Assembly: GCA_034766995.1 (NCBI GenBank)
Contig: CM068314.1
Coordinates: 34,178,208 to 34,242,207 of the forward strand
Origin: Acanthacorydalis orientalis
Taxonomy: Eukaryota; Arthropoda; Insecta; Megaloptera; Corydalidae
DNA: 64,000 bases
Reading direction: 5' to 3'
Positions 13,375 to 24,440 of this stretch are shown here, in pieces. The position numbers and the translations under genes are program-made. How positions within the stretch are numbered: the first letter of the stretch is position 1; each line of letters starts with the position of its first letter. Under the pieces are notes generated by a model, which saw nothing but the letters and a program-made list of their open reading frames with translations, did no database searches and was not told the origin of the DNA.

Positions 13375-13683
13375 GTATATATGTTGTATATACTAATTAA
13401 AACCTCATAACATCATCACTTATTAAAACTCTATCGTATTTTATTACAAATAGTAACCTCATCCTGTTGAAAATGTTAAAATTTTGTAGGTGTTATTTAG
13501 TAACAACAATTATTAAAATAAATGAATTATAAGAAATTATTATACAAACATTTTAAAAACGTTTCTATTTTTTAACAAAAATTTTAGTCTGATTCAAAAT
13601 AATAAATCAAAAAAATATAGAATGAATCCATACTCTGTGATCATATTTTTCCTTATAATTATTTATATTTCGTTATTATTTAA

Positions 13684-13724
<41 letters not shown>

Positions 13725-14260
13725 CATTACGTTTATTTCATATTTATTCCTGCAGCTTAATTTATTTTTGGTTTTGTTATATAATAATTTTTTTATCAAA
13801 TATAAAAATTTTATTTATATCCATTAATTTTTTTAATATTTCTTATTTTAAAATATGACACCGATTTTTGTCGTATTTAATTTATACAGAAGTACGTGAC
13901 TGATCTAAATAAAAGTAGTGTGAACTATTTATTGAAATCATAATCTCAATTCCATTATAATTATTAAATATATACAAAAAATATTTGAAATTTAATATAC
14001 ATAAAAATTAAAATATTAACAATTACTATTTAACTATTTGTTAATCTCATATCTAATAAATATTTCTTTTTATATTTTAATTGAAGATTATTATTCACTT
14101 ACTTTAAAGATGCTTTAGTAATAATAATGTCGTGTTTGAAGTACAAACAGTTGTTTATAATTTATTAATAGTGAAAAGTACAGCAGTTTATATTTTAATA
14201 CTTTATTTCACTGTTTTAATATACTGTTTTTATTGTACTTTACTATTTTAGATTTGTTTA

Positions 14261-14316
<56 letters not shown>

Positions 14317-15536
14317 AAAAAAGTAATATAATTAATGTATTTTACATTCCTTTAAATCCAAATATAAATACGATTAAACTTATATAATTATCAGGTTTAT
14401 TGCATATAATAAATGAAGAATTAATATGACAATTTATTATTCATTAAATAGGTAAATATTAATGGAATACTATCTTTTCGGACGGATATACCGAGTTTTA
14501 TAAATATACAATTTCCTTTGGATTATCCGATCATTGCACCTCTGTACACTAATGTCGACACACGAAATACAGGATTTGTCTCTTATCGAGAAACACAAGA
14601 ACCGGAAATTCTTTCAAGATCAACACAAAATGTTTTGGATTCTTTCTCTTATGCTAAAGATTTTAGAGCTACTAGTGTATTTATATGTACATGGTCAGAA
14701 GTTGGATATTTCAGAAACGGTTCTGATAAAACAAATACATATCAAGTAATTGTAATTAATAATGGGACAGATACATACGTTGAATTTCTTTATCCGATGA
14801 ATGGTATCCAATGGATTCAAAGTAATGGGTCCGATTCTGGATTGCCAGATGCACGTGCTCAGGCAGGATTTGTATCAGATGATGGTAGGGTTTTTACATT
14901 ACGTGGATCTGGCACCGATCAAATTATGAATGCTGCAAGGTAAGTTATATAATTTGATAAACGTTTATTAATTTTTCATTAAGGGTTGTAAATTATAAAA
15001 TAATAATAAGTATCAAATATAATATCATTTTCATTGAAAAAATGATTGAATATTTTTTTGGATATTATGTTTATAAAAGCTTTTTTAATAAATACTAAAA
15101 TAATACACATGATAAATTAAGTTCTGTTAAACAAAATTTTACTGTTAGGATTTAGATCAATGTAGTAATATCACAAATATACAATTAATAGTTCGATCAA
15201 TGTGTTATCAATTAATGAAATTATCTTTAATTAATTACACATTATAGATATGAAAAACATTAAGTAAAATGTATGTATAATATGTATATAGTATTGGATT
15301 TATTAGGATTTTATTTTTATATATTAAATTCAACAACACCTCACACCTACGTTTATGAACATATTCCTATTTTTTTATATTTCACAATAATATGTAGCTT
15401 TGTAAAACAACTTCTTTTAAGTAACAAACAACTCATTGTACAAATTAAAATTAAGCTAAAACTTAACAAAGCACAATTATTTTAACAATCAATTCTAAAA
15501 AATTATTGCAAATGTAACTCTCTTTCTCTCTCTCTC

Positions 15537-15578
<42 letters not shown>

Positions 15579-15579
15579 G

Positions 15580-15611
<32 letters not shown>

Positions 15612-16591
15612 TACGAGTATATATACGTATATATATACGAGGTCAGACAATTAAGTAATGCGACCGATTTTTTTCTCGGCCTGTGGTAACACTGCGAACC
15701 TGTAACTCCGCCACCGTAATATCAGATCCCTACTCTCTCGATTGAGACCTTGACCACCCTCGTACGATCATTTCTTCGCCAGCTGTTTAGTGTTTTGTAA
15801 CAACGCGCGAGTAGTGCATGTCACGAAAATGGAACAGAGAAATTTAGATAAGATTGTCTCGAGCAGGTTGAAAGTGATCCTACTCTTCTCGATCGAGTTA
15901 TTACTGGTGATGAAAGTTGGTTCTTTCAATATGACCCCGAAACGAAACGACAAAGCCAACAGTGGCTGTCCCCTGGAGCACCAAGGCCAAAGAAGGCGAG
16001 AATGAGCAAGTCCAAAGTGAAAACCATGTTGATTTGCTTCTTCGACAGCAAAGGGGTGGTTCACAAAGAGTTCGTACCACCTGGACAAACCGTAAATCAA
16101 GTATTCTACCGCAATGTGCTCGAAAAATTAGGAAAAAGGGTGCTCAGAGTGCGTCCAGAGATCGCGAAGACTTGGGTTCTGCATCACGACAATGCTCCCT
16201 GTCACAGTGCGTTCAGTGTCTCTCAGTTTTTGGCGTCTAAAGGCATCGCAACGTTACCACAACCGCCCTATTCACCGGACATGTCACACTGCGACTTTTT
16301 CCTATTCCCCCATATGAAAAAATTCGTCAAAGGTCGACATTTTGACTCCGTTGAAGATATCCAAGAATCTGTGACGAGGGTACTCGGAGAGATCCCACAA
16401 GAAGTGTTCCAGAATTGTTACGAAAACTGGAAAACTCGCTGGAATAAGTGTATAGATGCGGGAGGGGACTACTTTGAAGGGGATCGCAGCGATGTACCTT
16501 AATTTTTAAATATACTCGATTTTTGAATTTTGTCGCATTACTTAATTGTCTGACCTGTATATAATTATATATTTATATATGTATGTGTGTG

Positions 16592-16651
<60 letters not shown>

Positions 16652-19600
16652 TATAGCCTCCTTGATATATATGAGACCCAACTCGCCCGGTTGCCTATGT
16701 AGTAAAATTATGAAACTCGGAAATCGCATGGCAGCGCTATTAGTAGAATTAGGAGACTACGCAAAGAGCGATACGCACAATTCTATTTCAAATAATACAA
16801 TTGGCTATTTCAAGTTATAATAACTCAATCACGTGTTTTTCTATGCGCACTGCATTCCACGAGAAATCACCGACTGAAACTCAATTATTTTTCGCTCCCC
16901 CTCCCATAGTTAGGCCACATACAGCCCCCTTGATATATATATATATATATATATTATAGCAATATATAAATTTGTTAAAATAATGATGAAACTATGTGCA
17001 TTATAATATTTTTATATTATAATTTTATTAAAACTATCATATATATAATTTATTATTTTATGTAATAACTTTAATGTTAATTATATATAAAATATATTTT
17101 ACAGGTTGACAAACATGGATCTTCCAGGTCAATGGATTTTCCATGTGGGAAAAATTGCAGAAGAAAATATTAAAGAACCAGATCAATATAAAAGTAAACA
17201 CTTATGTTTTTAAAATAAATACATCAATTAAATATTACTTTATTATAGATACCAAACATGAATCAACTTTGATCACTTCTTGTGCTGAAGGATCATCTGT
17301 ATGCCATAGTAAAGCTACATGCATTAATATGGCTCATGGATTTTGCTGTGTTTGTAAAGTGGGATATTATGGAAATGGAAAAATTTGCCTTAGAAATGGT
17401 GTTTATATTTTCTATTATTATATATACTCTATATACTCGAATATTTCTTTAAAAAAATTAATATTGCAAATGTTAACTGCATATTTTATTACAAAACTGA
17501 AATAGTCTGTATTATTAGTTCTTAGTTCATACATATATTGCAGAATGGTTTGCTTATTCAATTAAAAACTACAAATCGATGCTTTGGAAATAATCAACAT
17601 ATAGTCACATACAAAAACATTATTAATTCTTAATTATTTAAAATATGAAGAATTATTAGATGTGTAATTATTATGTGGGTGTCATACTTTTGCTCAAGAA
17701 AACAATATATTTTTTTATCAATAAACTTTGATTATAATTTACCCGTGCAAATATATATATTTATATATATATGATTATTGTGCAATTTCAACATAAGTAA
17801 AAGTTTTATTTTTATTTGTTATGCCTTACATTATTAGTAATATTAGAAATAAAAACATTTTCTGGAATCATAGAACAGTTATGCCAGCGCGAAGTGCGCT
17901 ACGGGTTCAAGTGCGAGGTGCGGGACCTATAACTTGAACTGAAATTTTCTGGAATAAACGATAAAATTCAATTTATACTATTTCTAATACCGAAAAAGTT
18001 CTTATTTAAAAATATTTATTTATTATGTTAAACATTACTAGATTCAAATTGTTTTTAAAATGAAGTTACAAATAAGTTACAACACATTTTGTAAAATAAA
18101 AAGTAAGATAATTCATCAGAAATAAATGAACAGTTAATTATTTCTTTATGTTTCAGATATACCTTTAAGAGTCAGTGGAAAAGTAAATGGACAAATTAAT
18201 GGAGAAAAACTGTCACAGTTAGATTTACAATCCTATATTGTTATGATTGATGGGAGAGCATATACAGCAATATCAAAAATACCATTGAGTATTGGATATG
18301 AAATTCAAAGTTTAAATGTAATTGGTGCAGTTATTGGATGGTTATTTGCAAAACCTGTTGGTGAAGTTAAAAATGGATATCAACTCACAGGAGGAATATT
18401 CAATCACACAGCCAATATAGTTTTTATGAACACTGGAGAAAAAATTACTATTTGGAATAAATACCATGGACTTAATGTTTTTGATCAACTACGTTTAGAA
18501 ACAGAAATTGTTGGTAGTATCCCTAAATTCACTCCAGGGAAAAAAATTGTCATGCCAGAGTATGTAGAAGAATATACAATAACAGCTAAAGGCTTAATTC
18601 AATCCCAAAAAACACATTATATTAACTTTGAAGATACAGATGAACAAATACCAATTAGTGTAGATCAGTCATTTACATACAATCCGTGTGAATTTGAAGA
18701 ACCAACAAATATTACCACATTTAAAGTAAAAATTTTTCGAAATTTTATAAGTTATGAGAGTAAAGAACAAATCATAAGATATGGTTTAAGTGGTAAAGTA
18801 ACACCCTTAACAGGTAATTTAATTTTAATAAATAATTGAAAAGTATAAAATAGTAAATTTTTCAACCTTTATAATAAATGTACATATATTTTAAATACAT
18901 GTACATTTTTAGTGTACATACATTTTTCTTTTTTTTAGTATATAATAAATATTTATTTCAAATGAATATATATATAATATTCATATAATTTTTCCATGTC
19001 CTGATGTAATATTATAGTACATCACAATATGTTTAAAACTTACTATTGACTTTGTTTAACTTCATCTTTTAAGAATAAATTATCTACATAAATGTAAAAC
19101 ATTTTTTAAATTATACTTTCCATTTACTTATAATTTTGTATTCAAAAATCATATAATTCACCACATTACACTATTTGAATAATAATAATCATCTGATTTT
19201 AAAACATGTTTTTATAGATAAATCTACATGTATGTGTGTATATATTCATAGGCATACAAAATTAAATTATTTAAATAACACTAATACATACCTTAAAGAT
19301 GTATGTACATAATAAGAAATACACAATACAATCAAAAATGTCTAATACATGTCAAAGATGTTTTAATTTACTTATTAATAATCAGAAAATGTATTAATCT
19401 ATTATTTTCGTCTGAGAACAGTAACATAATGTAACATAAATATCATCAAAAATCACTGTAATCTGGATGTATAGTCTATTTTTCAGTGATAATAGATACC
19501 CTGAATGAATCAAAAGCATACATAAAATTATTAAAAAAATATTGTTCTATTTTAGAAGAAGATCCATGTATTGTTGGTAGTTCTACATGTGGGAAAAACA

Positions 19601-22600
19601 GTTACTGTTTAGTAGAAGGAGATTCTTTTCGATGTGCATGTCATCCAGGTTATCAACAAATTTATGAAAAAGATAATATACTCTGTGTAGACATTAATGA
19701 GTGTACAACAGGTTCACATTATTGTGATATTAATGCACATTGTATTAATGAAGAAGGAAGCTTCTCTTGTAAATGTAATGAAGGTTACGAAGGTGATGGT
19801 AGACATTGTGAACTTATTATACAATGTGGACGTACATGTAGTCCAAATGCAGAATGTATTGAAATAGACAATAGAAATATTTGTAAATGCTTACCAGGTT
19901 TTGCTGGTAATGGAATAACTTGCTCACGAATACAGATTCAAGGGTGCAATGTTTCAAATTATTGTTCACCCTATGCAGTTTGTACCCCAGTTCAAGAAGA
20001 AAAGTATGAATGTGTGTGTCTTCCTGGATACACTGGAGATGGACGTCTATGTGAATTTATCGATGATGGAGAAACCACTACCTTTTCACTTTATGAAGAA
20101 ACTACTCATCAACAATATCATTACCGTGTAAATCAACAATGTGATCAAGATAAATGTTGGTGTCCAGATGGATACATTCAAGAACATAAAACAAATTATT
20201 GCATATTGCAAAATGATGAAACAAATTATGATGATGAAAAACGTAAGAGAGATTTGTTTTTAACTTAATTAACTTTATGTTCATCAAAACGTGATGTGAA
20301 ACTAAAAACAGAATTCAAAATAATGAATGTTAGTACAATGACAAATTAAACCATTATTACATTTTAGTTGTATCTCGCCCAGAACCTCAGTGTCTCTATA
20401 CAAATCTTTGTATATGTCCTTGGGGGTTTCAGTATAAAGAAGATCTTCATAAATGTCTTCCGATTCCTGGAAGTAATCATGAAACTATGGGTTCTTCTGC
20501 TAAACAATGTAATTCAATATTATTTTTGAGCTTATTCTGCCAATTTCATATACTTTTATTCTTTATTCTATTTTAACCATTCATTAATTATAACATTTAT
20601 AACTGTTGTAATCTGTACATAATTTTCACATTACCCATTTTAAATTAACTAATAATTTAATATAATGAACCACTAGTTAAGATCGTTATTCACTGCAACT
20701 AATTTTTATATCTTTCTAAATTACATTAATCCAATTATAAATATCCTCTTTCAAATTATAAATTGACTAATATTATACAAATTAACAGAAAATAATACAG
20801 CTGAAATTCAATTATTATGCTTTCATATAACAGGAAGTGTAAAAAAGTAAACTTATACTGTAATTTCTCACTGAACGACCGTGATGCAGGACTAACAGTC
20901 GTTCCTTGAAATGGTTGTTAATATAAGGCACTTATATTAATTGTAACCTAAATGTAACTTAATATGTAAACTTTCTAATCGATAAAACACCGTCAAAATT
21001 CTAACTGTACATTAGAAAAAATTTAAAGGTACATATAAGAAATGAAAACAAATTATTTTGCTTTACCTTTTGTTGCTAATAATCTGTTTTTATTCAATGG
21101 TGGCCCATGCCAACAATTTACCAATGCTGGTTTTTAAAGGAAAAAATCACCCTCCAGGAAGATTTCTGGTAATTCACTACTAGAAGGGAAATCAATTCTA
21201 GGCCTCTTTGTGGAAGTGGCACTAGACTAGGAGGAAGTTGAGGCTTTGGTGAAAAACCTATCCAGAGTGGACTGCCTTTGCCTATTTCTTTTCAATTTGT
21301 AAAAGTAAACAATCACATTGTCCTCAAACTGGAACATATGAATTTCAATCTTTTCAATTTCCGAGTGAAATTTCAATTGACTTTTAATAGTTGCCCATGC
21401 TCAATGTTCTGTTCAACCTCACTGACACTATCAGAAAAAACCATCAAAATCACAATCATGCACCACATCAGGCCATAAAATCCCATGCTTCATGAAGCTT
21501 GGTTGTTATGCAATCAGTCGTTCGGTGAGGATCTACTGTATGTCTCTATATTCGTGCTTGTGTGTGTATGTATATACATACATATGCGTTATATATCATA
21601 TGTATGTACATATACATTATCATGTATGTGTGTGTGTGTATATATATTTGTAAAAAAATAAGTTTGGTTTTCAATTATGATGTATTTGCTAATAAAAAAA
21701 ATTTTAGTATCATGCAATATTGTAAACAATTGTCATCCTTACGCACAATGTGTCTTCATATCAAGTGAAAATAAATACCAATGCCAATGTAATGCTGGTT
21801 TTGAAGGAGATGGATATGAATGTTCTGAAACATACATTTCCTGTGTGGAAGTAGATATTTGTGATGTTCATGCTACATGTACATATGATGATTCACTTGG
21901 AAAATCAAGATGTATCTGTAATTATGGATACCAAGGAGATGGAACCTTTTGTAGCCCCATAGGTTTGTTCAAAAAGTAAAACTATAAATAAAATAATTCG
22001 TTCTTTTAATTTTTATACAATAGTATTCTTTCTCTAATGCAATATAACTTTTATGACTTTACAATTAATTTTGTTTAAATATTAACCATTTATCAATATT
22101 TACAAATAATTAAATATATTAATACAATTTTTATACTTTAGCGGAATGCTCATCTCACGAAGATTGTGAGGAAAATTCAGATTGTATCTTTTCTTCATAT
22201 AGCAGACGATATGAATGTGTTTGTCATAATGGATTTATAAAAAATGAAGAAAATAAATGTGTTTCACTAAGAAGTAATTGTGGTGGCGTAAGATGTGATA
22301 TCAATGCACAATGTTTTTATGAAAGTAATGTACATTCATACTATTGCCAGTGTAATTCAGGATATATTGGAAATGGAACTGTTTGCAAACAAGAACCTAT
22401 TGGCTGCAATGTTCAAAACAACTGTGGGCTACATGCTCAATGTGAATTTGATATTAATCTTTCCTCATATGAATGCAAATGTCTAAATGGTTACTATGGT
22501 GATGGGTACATATGTACAACTAAAAAAACATGTGACATTGATCCTTATCTTTGTGACCAACATGCATCTTGTGTTCCTGATTATAACCAAAATTATGTTT

Positions 22601-23805
22601 GTCAATGTAATGTTGGCTATGTAGGAAATGGAACCATATGTAAAACTTCACCAAAATATGAAGGAAACTTTTTACTTCTCAATCAAGGAATGGCTACCTT
22701 ACGAGTACCATTTAATCCCACTGATAGAAATCCAGGCCGACCAATTCAGATACAGAAATATCAGACAGCTATTGCTATTGACATTGATTGTTATGAAGGT
22801 AGAGTTTATTGGAGTGATATTGCTGATCACCTTATTAAAAGTTCAGCTTATGATGGAACATCTAGATTAGACTTTCTTACTGATGGTAAATTATATTTTT
22901 GGTAAAATCTATTATATTTTTTTAAAAATATTTTTTTTTTAGATATTGGTTCACCTGAAGGTATTGGTATAGACTGGATATCAAGAAACATTTACTGGAC
23001 AGATTCAAACAAAGATACAATCGAGGTAGCCAATTTAGATACAAAATTAAGAAAAGTTTTGTTCTCTACCGATCTTGTAAATCCTAGAGGAATCGCAGTT
23101 CATCCTCAAAGAGGGTAAAATTGAAAAACATTTTTCATTTAATATTATTTTAAATTGATAAATATATTTAAAAAAAAACGTTATTTTTAGTAAAATATTT
23201 TGGACTGATTGGAATAGACAATCACCAAAACTTGAATGGGCGAACATGGATGGAACAGGTAGAGAAATATTTTTACAGGGAGAAAATGTAAAATTACCCA
23301 ATTCATTAGCAATTGACTGGGACACTGATCATTTGTGCTTTGCGGATGCAGGAACAAAAAAAATTGAATGTATAGATATAGATACAAGACAAATTTACAC
23401 AATAGTTGCAAATTGTACTTATCCATTTGGATTAGCAATATCTAACAATCATTTTTATTGGACTGATTGGATATCGTTAGTATTAATTTCTACTAATTGT
23501 CAAGATGGGGCTACATTCAATAATCATATTAACAATTTAAATACATTTTATATTTTAGAAAAAAAATTGAAAGTGTAGATAAAGCTACACTAAGCATACA
23601 AAAAATATTAGATGTACCTCTTGGAGGAAGTGGAAATAAACTATATGGAATAACTGTAGTTCCTGAAAGCTGTTTAGCATTGAAAAACAAGTGCCAATTT
23701 GCAAATGGAAAATGTCCTGAAGGCCACTTATGTTTACTTAATGGTTATGGTGACCGCACTTGTGTGTGTGCTACTAATGATAATACTTGTAATAATAATA
23801 TATAA
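10451..23805 (+). CDS. Ndg: Nidogen/entactin, complete 12-exon gene
   Basis: Exons read by eye: 10451-10657, 14452-14939, 17105-17193, 17249-17398, 18157-18813, 19487-20242, 20368-20508, 21708-21962, 22142-22885, 22943-23114, 23191-23475, 23559-23805. All introns are GT-AG, phases agree, and the sum is 4191 bases = 1396 codons plus stop, close to known nidogens. Order: hydrophobic signal peptide (about residues 1-24), NIDO domain (about 70-232), one EGF (about 270-308), G2F beta-barrel (about 312-530), about ten EGF-like modules (about 557-1080) including a calcium-binding type (DINEC...), a YWTD propeller (YWSD, YWTD, FWTD, YWTD) and a final Cys-rich segment. Nidogen is a secreted basement-membrane linker; in the family G2F binds collagen IV/perlecan and the propeller binds laminin. 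Start choice: the ATG at 10451 directly precedes a good signal peptide. Introns 2 and 7 host a mariner and a Tigger remnant. The next gene is convergent. Confidence 0.94.
10737..10772. repeat. (AT)n microsatellite
   Basis: About 18 units, just inside Ndg intron 1. Confidence 0.9.
10961..11009. repeat. (AT)n microsatellite
   Basis: About 24 units, Ndg intron 1. Confidence 0.9.
11640..11722. repeat. (AT)n-(GT)n microsatellite
   Basis: About 33 AT units followed by 7-8 GT units, Ndg intron 1. Confidence 0.9.
12894..12982. repeat. (AC)n-(AT)n microsatellite
   Basis: About 9 AC units followed by about 30 AT units, Ndg intron 1. Confidence 0.9.
13165..13383. repeat. 20-bp minisatellite with (AT)n core
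   Basis: Tandem copies of atgtatgaatgtatgtatat (20 bases) with point variants at about 13193-13320, flanked by (AT)n and ATGT runs. Confidence 0.88.
13688..13723. repeat. (AT)n microsatellite
   Basis: About 18 units, Ndg intron 1. Confidence 0.9.
14264..14313. repeat. (AT)n microsatellite
   Basis: About 25 units, 140 bases before the Ndg exon 2 acceptor. Confidence 0.9.
14452..14939 (+). CDS. Ndg: Ndg exon 2, NIDO domain
   Basis: Acceptor AATAG ends at 14451. The frame begins [10 protein letters not shown] and includes [34 protein letters not shown], and [12 protein letters not shown], a recognisable NIDO pattern. Donor GTAAGT at 14940 leaves phase 2. Confidence 0.93.
15524..15637. repeat. 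(CT)n-(AT)n microsatellite, mariner target
   Basis: CT units lead into interrupted AT repeats with acgtatat variants; the mariner at 15638 inserted in a TA of this array. Confidence 0.88.
15638..16557 (+). mobile_element. Internally deleted mariner element
   Basis: The ends are inverted repeats of about 26 bases (aggtcagacaattaagtaat...), identical except for one base next to the tip, flanked by TA on both sides (15636-15637 and 16558-16559). The element is about 920 bp; full mariners are about 1.3 kb, so several hundred bases are missing. It sits inside an (AT)n array in Ndg intron 2, a natural TA target. Confidence 0.93.
15852..16502 (+). pseudogene. Mariner transposase, catalytic part only
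   Basis: One open frame of 216 residues covers the DD34D catalytic domain: first Asp in VITGDESW (15909-15911), second in HHDNAP (16188-16190), third in PDMSHCD (16293-16295), with exactly 34 residues between the last two. The C-terminus looks intact. A possible original start, ATG at 15829 (MEQRN...), lies in another frame just upstream, followed by a deletion that removed the N-terminal helix-turn-helix DNA-binding region; a TAA at 15849-15851 closes the catalytic frame upstream. An internal ATG at 16002 could start a 166-residue product lacking the first catalytic Asp. It cannot be a working transposase. Confidence 0.9.
16576..16648. repeat. (GT)n-(AT)n microsatellite
   Basis: A compound repeat just past the mariner. 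Confidence 0.88.
16655..16940. repeat. Unclassified insert between 18-base direct repeats
   Basis: Near-identical direct repeats (gcctccttgatatatat at 16656 and gccccct-tgatatatat at 16924, same form with small differences) flank about 250 bases of higher-GC sequence unlike the surrounding AT-rich intron. There is no convincing ORF. It could be a retro-insertion with its target duplication, or slippage between two copies of a local motif. Confidence 0.35.
17105..17398 (+). CDS. Ndg: Ndg exons 3-4, linker and first EGF
   Basis: Exon 3 is 17105-17193 ([15 protein letters not shown], the end of the NIDO region) and exon 4 is 17249-17398, separated by a 55-base intron. Exon 4 encodes one EGF-like module with six cysteines (SCAEGSSVC ... 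CLRN). Reading straight through the intron as one frame is wrong. Confidence 0.88.
17857..17955. repeat. Small hairpin insert with 12-base direct repeats
   Basis: ATTTTCTGGAAT occurs at 17857-17868 and again at 17944-17955. Between them lie 75 bases with high GC, an inner hairpin (agcgc..gcgct) and an outer pairing agttat...ataact, plus gttcaagt...acttgaac. This looks like a small structured insertion with target duplication in Ndg intron 4. Confidence 0.45.
18157..18813 (+). CDS. Ndg: Ndg exon 5, G2F domain
   Basis: Acceptor TTTCAG ends at 18156. The exon begins [16 protein letters not shown] and includes [33 protein letters not shown] and [11 protein letters not shown]. This matches the nidogen G2 beta-barrel, related to the GFP fold. 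Phase 1 at both ends. Confidence 0.92.
19487..20508 (+). CDS. Ndg: Ndg exons 6-7, EGF modules
   Basis: Exon 6 (19487-20242) encodes four EGF-like modules, the second of calcium-binding type with DINEC and GSFSCKC, followed by a shorter Cys-rich segment ([13 protein letters not shown]). Exon 7 (20368-20508) adds [16 protein letters not shown]. Both introns are phase 1, as usual for EGF exons. The short + frame 19949-20131 and the - frame 20102-20287 are shadows. Confidence 0.9.
20858..21538 (-). mobile_element. Tigger/pogo-type transposon remnant
   Basis: The right end read on - begins CAGTAGATCCTCACCGAACG and the left end on + begins CTGTAATTTCTCACTGAACG. They are imperfect inverted repeats, each bordered by TA (20856-20857; 21539-21540). 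The element is 681 bp, inside Ndg intron 7. The coding remnant on - belongs to the Tigger branch of pogo elements (next entry). Confidence 0.82.
21134..21480 (-). pseudogene. C-terminal fragment of a Tigger-like transposase
   Basis: On - the frame shows [15 protein letters not shown], resembling the WPxVV..F.GF motif after the DDE core of Tigger transposases, then several stops, then [13 protein letters not shown] and later RPRIDFPSS and a terminal TAA at 21134-21136. QSTLDRFF matches a PCNA-interacting PIP box (QxxhxxFF); pogo transposase is known to bind PCNA by such a tail. There is a TAG shortly after the PIP box and the DDE domain is absent, so this is dead. Confidence 0.7.
21548..21650. 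repeat. TG/TA-rich simple repeat
   Basis: Mixed TGTG, TATG and ACAT words directly after the Tigger remnant. Confidence 0.7.
21708..22885 (+). CDS. Ndg: Ndg exons 8-9, EGF modules and propeller start
   Basis: Exon 8 (21708-21962) carries two EGF-like modules; exon 9 (22142-22885) carries four more and then enters the propeller ([31 protein letters not shown]). Both introns are phase 1. Exon 9 ends ...LTDG with donor GTAAAT. Confidence 0.9.
22943..23805 (+). CDS. Ndg: Ndg exons 10-12, YWTD propeller and C-terminus
   Basis: Exons 22943-23114, 23191-23475 and 23559-23805 continue the six-bladed LDLR-type propeller with [16 protein letters not shown] and HFYWTDW. The fifth blade reads HLCFADAG, a diverged form. 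After PESC comes a short Cys-rich end (KCQFANGKC ... [10 protein letters not shown]) and TAA. Introns are 57-83 bases. Confidence 0.9.
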
Positions 23806-23898
23806 AATTCATTATTATTAATCATCAATATCAATAGAATAAGTTTCATTGTTCAATGTAGGTAAGAATATTTTCATATGTAATATGCATATTTTTTT

Positions 23899-23904
23899 AA
23901 TAAA
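23899..23904 (+). terminator. Ndg: Likely Ndg poly(A) signal
   Basis: AATAAA about 95 bases after the Ndg stop codon, the first canonical hexamer in the presumed 3' UTR. Confidence 0.45.
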
Positions 23905-24394
23905 TATTTGAAAGAAACTTGTTGCCATTGTTTATATTAGTTTAGAATTAAAAATGATTCCAAAGATCTGTTAAATAACAAAACTATTTAACAATAAAAG
24001 TGTTTTCTTTTATATCTAAAACAAAATAATAAGAATCATTTAAATAGTCATGAGATAAAACATATTTGCAAAAAGAATCACCAATTTTAATATTAGAAGC
24101 AAATACATTAACACACTTGTAACCGAAATTATACATTAATCATGTAACAAATATCTCATATATTTATTACTATATAACTTACTATTAATAAAAAATTAAA
24201 GATTAAATATTTTTTAATAGTTTAACATTTTAATTATTGTTCGACACAATTACATCTAAAAAATTTTATGTACATAAAATATTGTATTCACACAAATAAA
24301 TTTTTAATTACATTATTAACAAAAATGTATTAATGAACTTGATATAACTATTGGAATTTTACATATGTAAAATAATTATAAAAAATTAACTACC

Positions 24395-24400
24395 TTTATT
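24395..24400 (-). terminator. CD2BP2: Likely poly(A) signal of the CD2BP2-like gene
   Basis: TTTATT on +, which is AATAAA on -, lies about 40 bases past the stop at 24441. The convergent Ndg stop is only about 640 bases away, so the two 3' UTRs are close or overlap. Confidence 0.4.
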
Positions 24401-24440
24401 GAAATAAAATATTTACAGATAGATATATTACCTTATAAAA

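Larger units (their letters stand above)
10658..14451 (+). other. Ndg: Ndg intron 1
   Basis: A 3.8-kb intron, far longer than the other Ndg introns, very AT-rich and carrying at least six separate (AT)n or mixed microsatellites. I see no exon, RNA gene or enhancer-like block; first introns often hold regulatory DNA, but nothing here shows it. Confidence 0.7.

Noticed and set aside
15273..15485. 70-residue frame before the mariner
   Set aside because: Low-complexity AT-rich intron translation with no motif.
17143..17505. 120-residue single frame through Ndg exons 3 and 4
   Set aside because: It runs through a 55-base intron in a different frame from exon 3; the spliced model keeps NIDO and EGF in frame.
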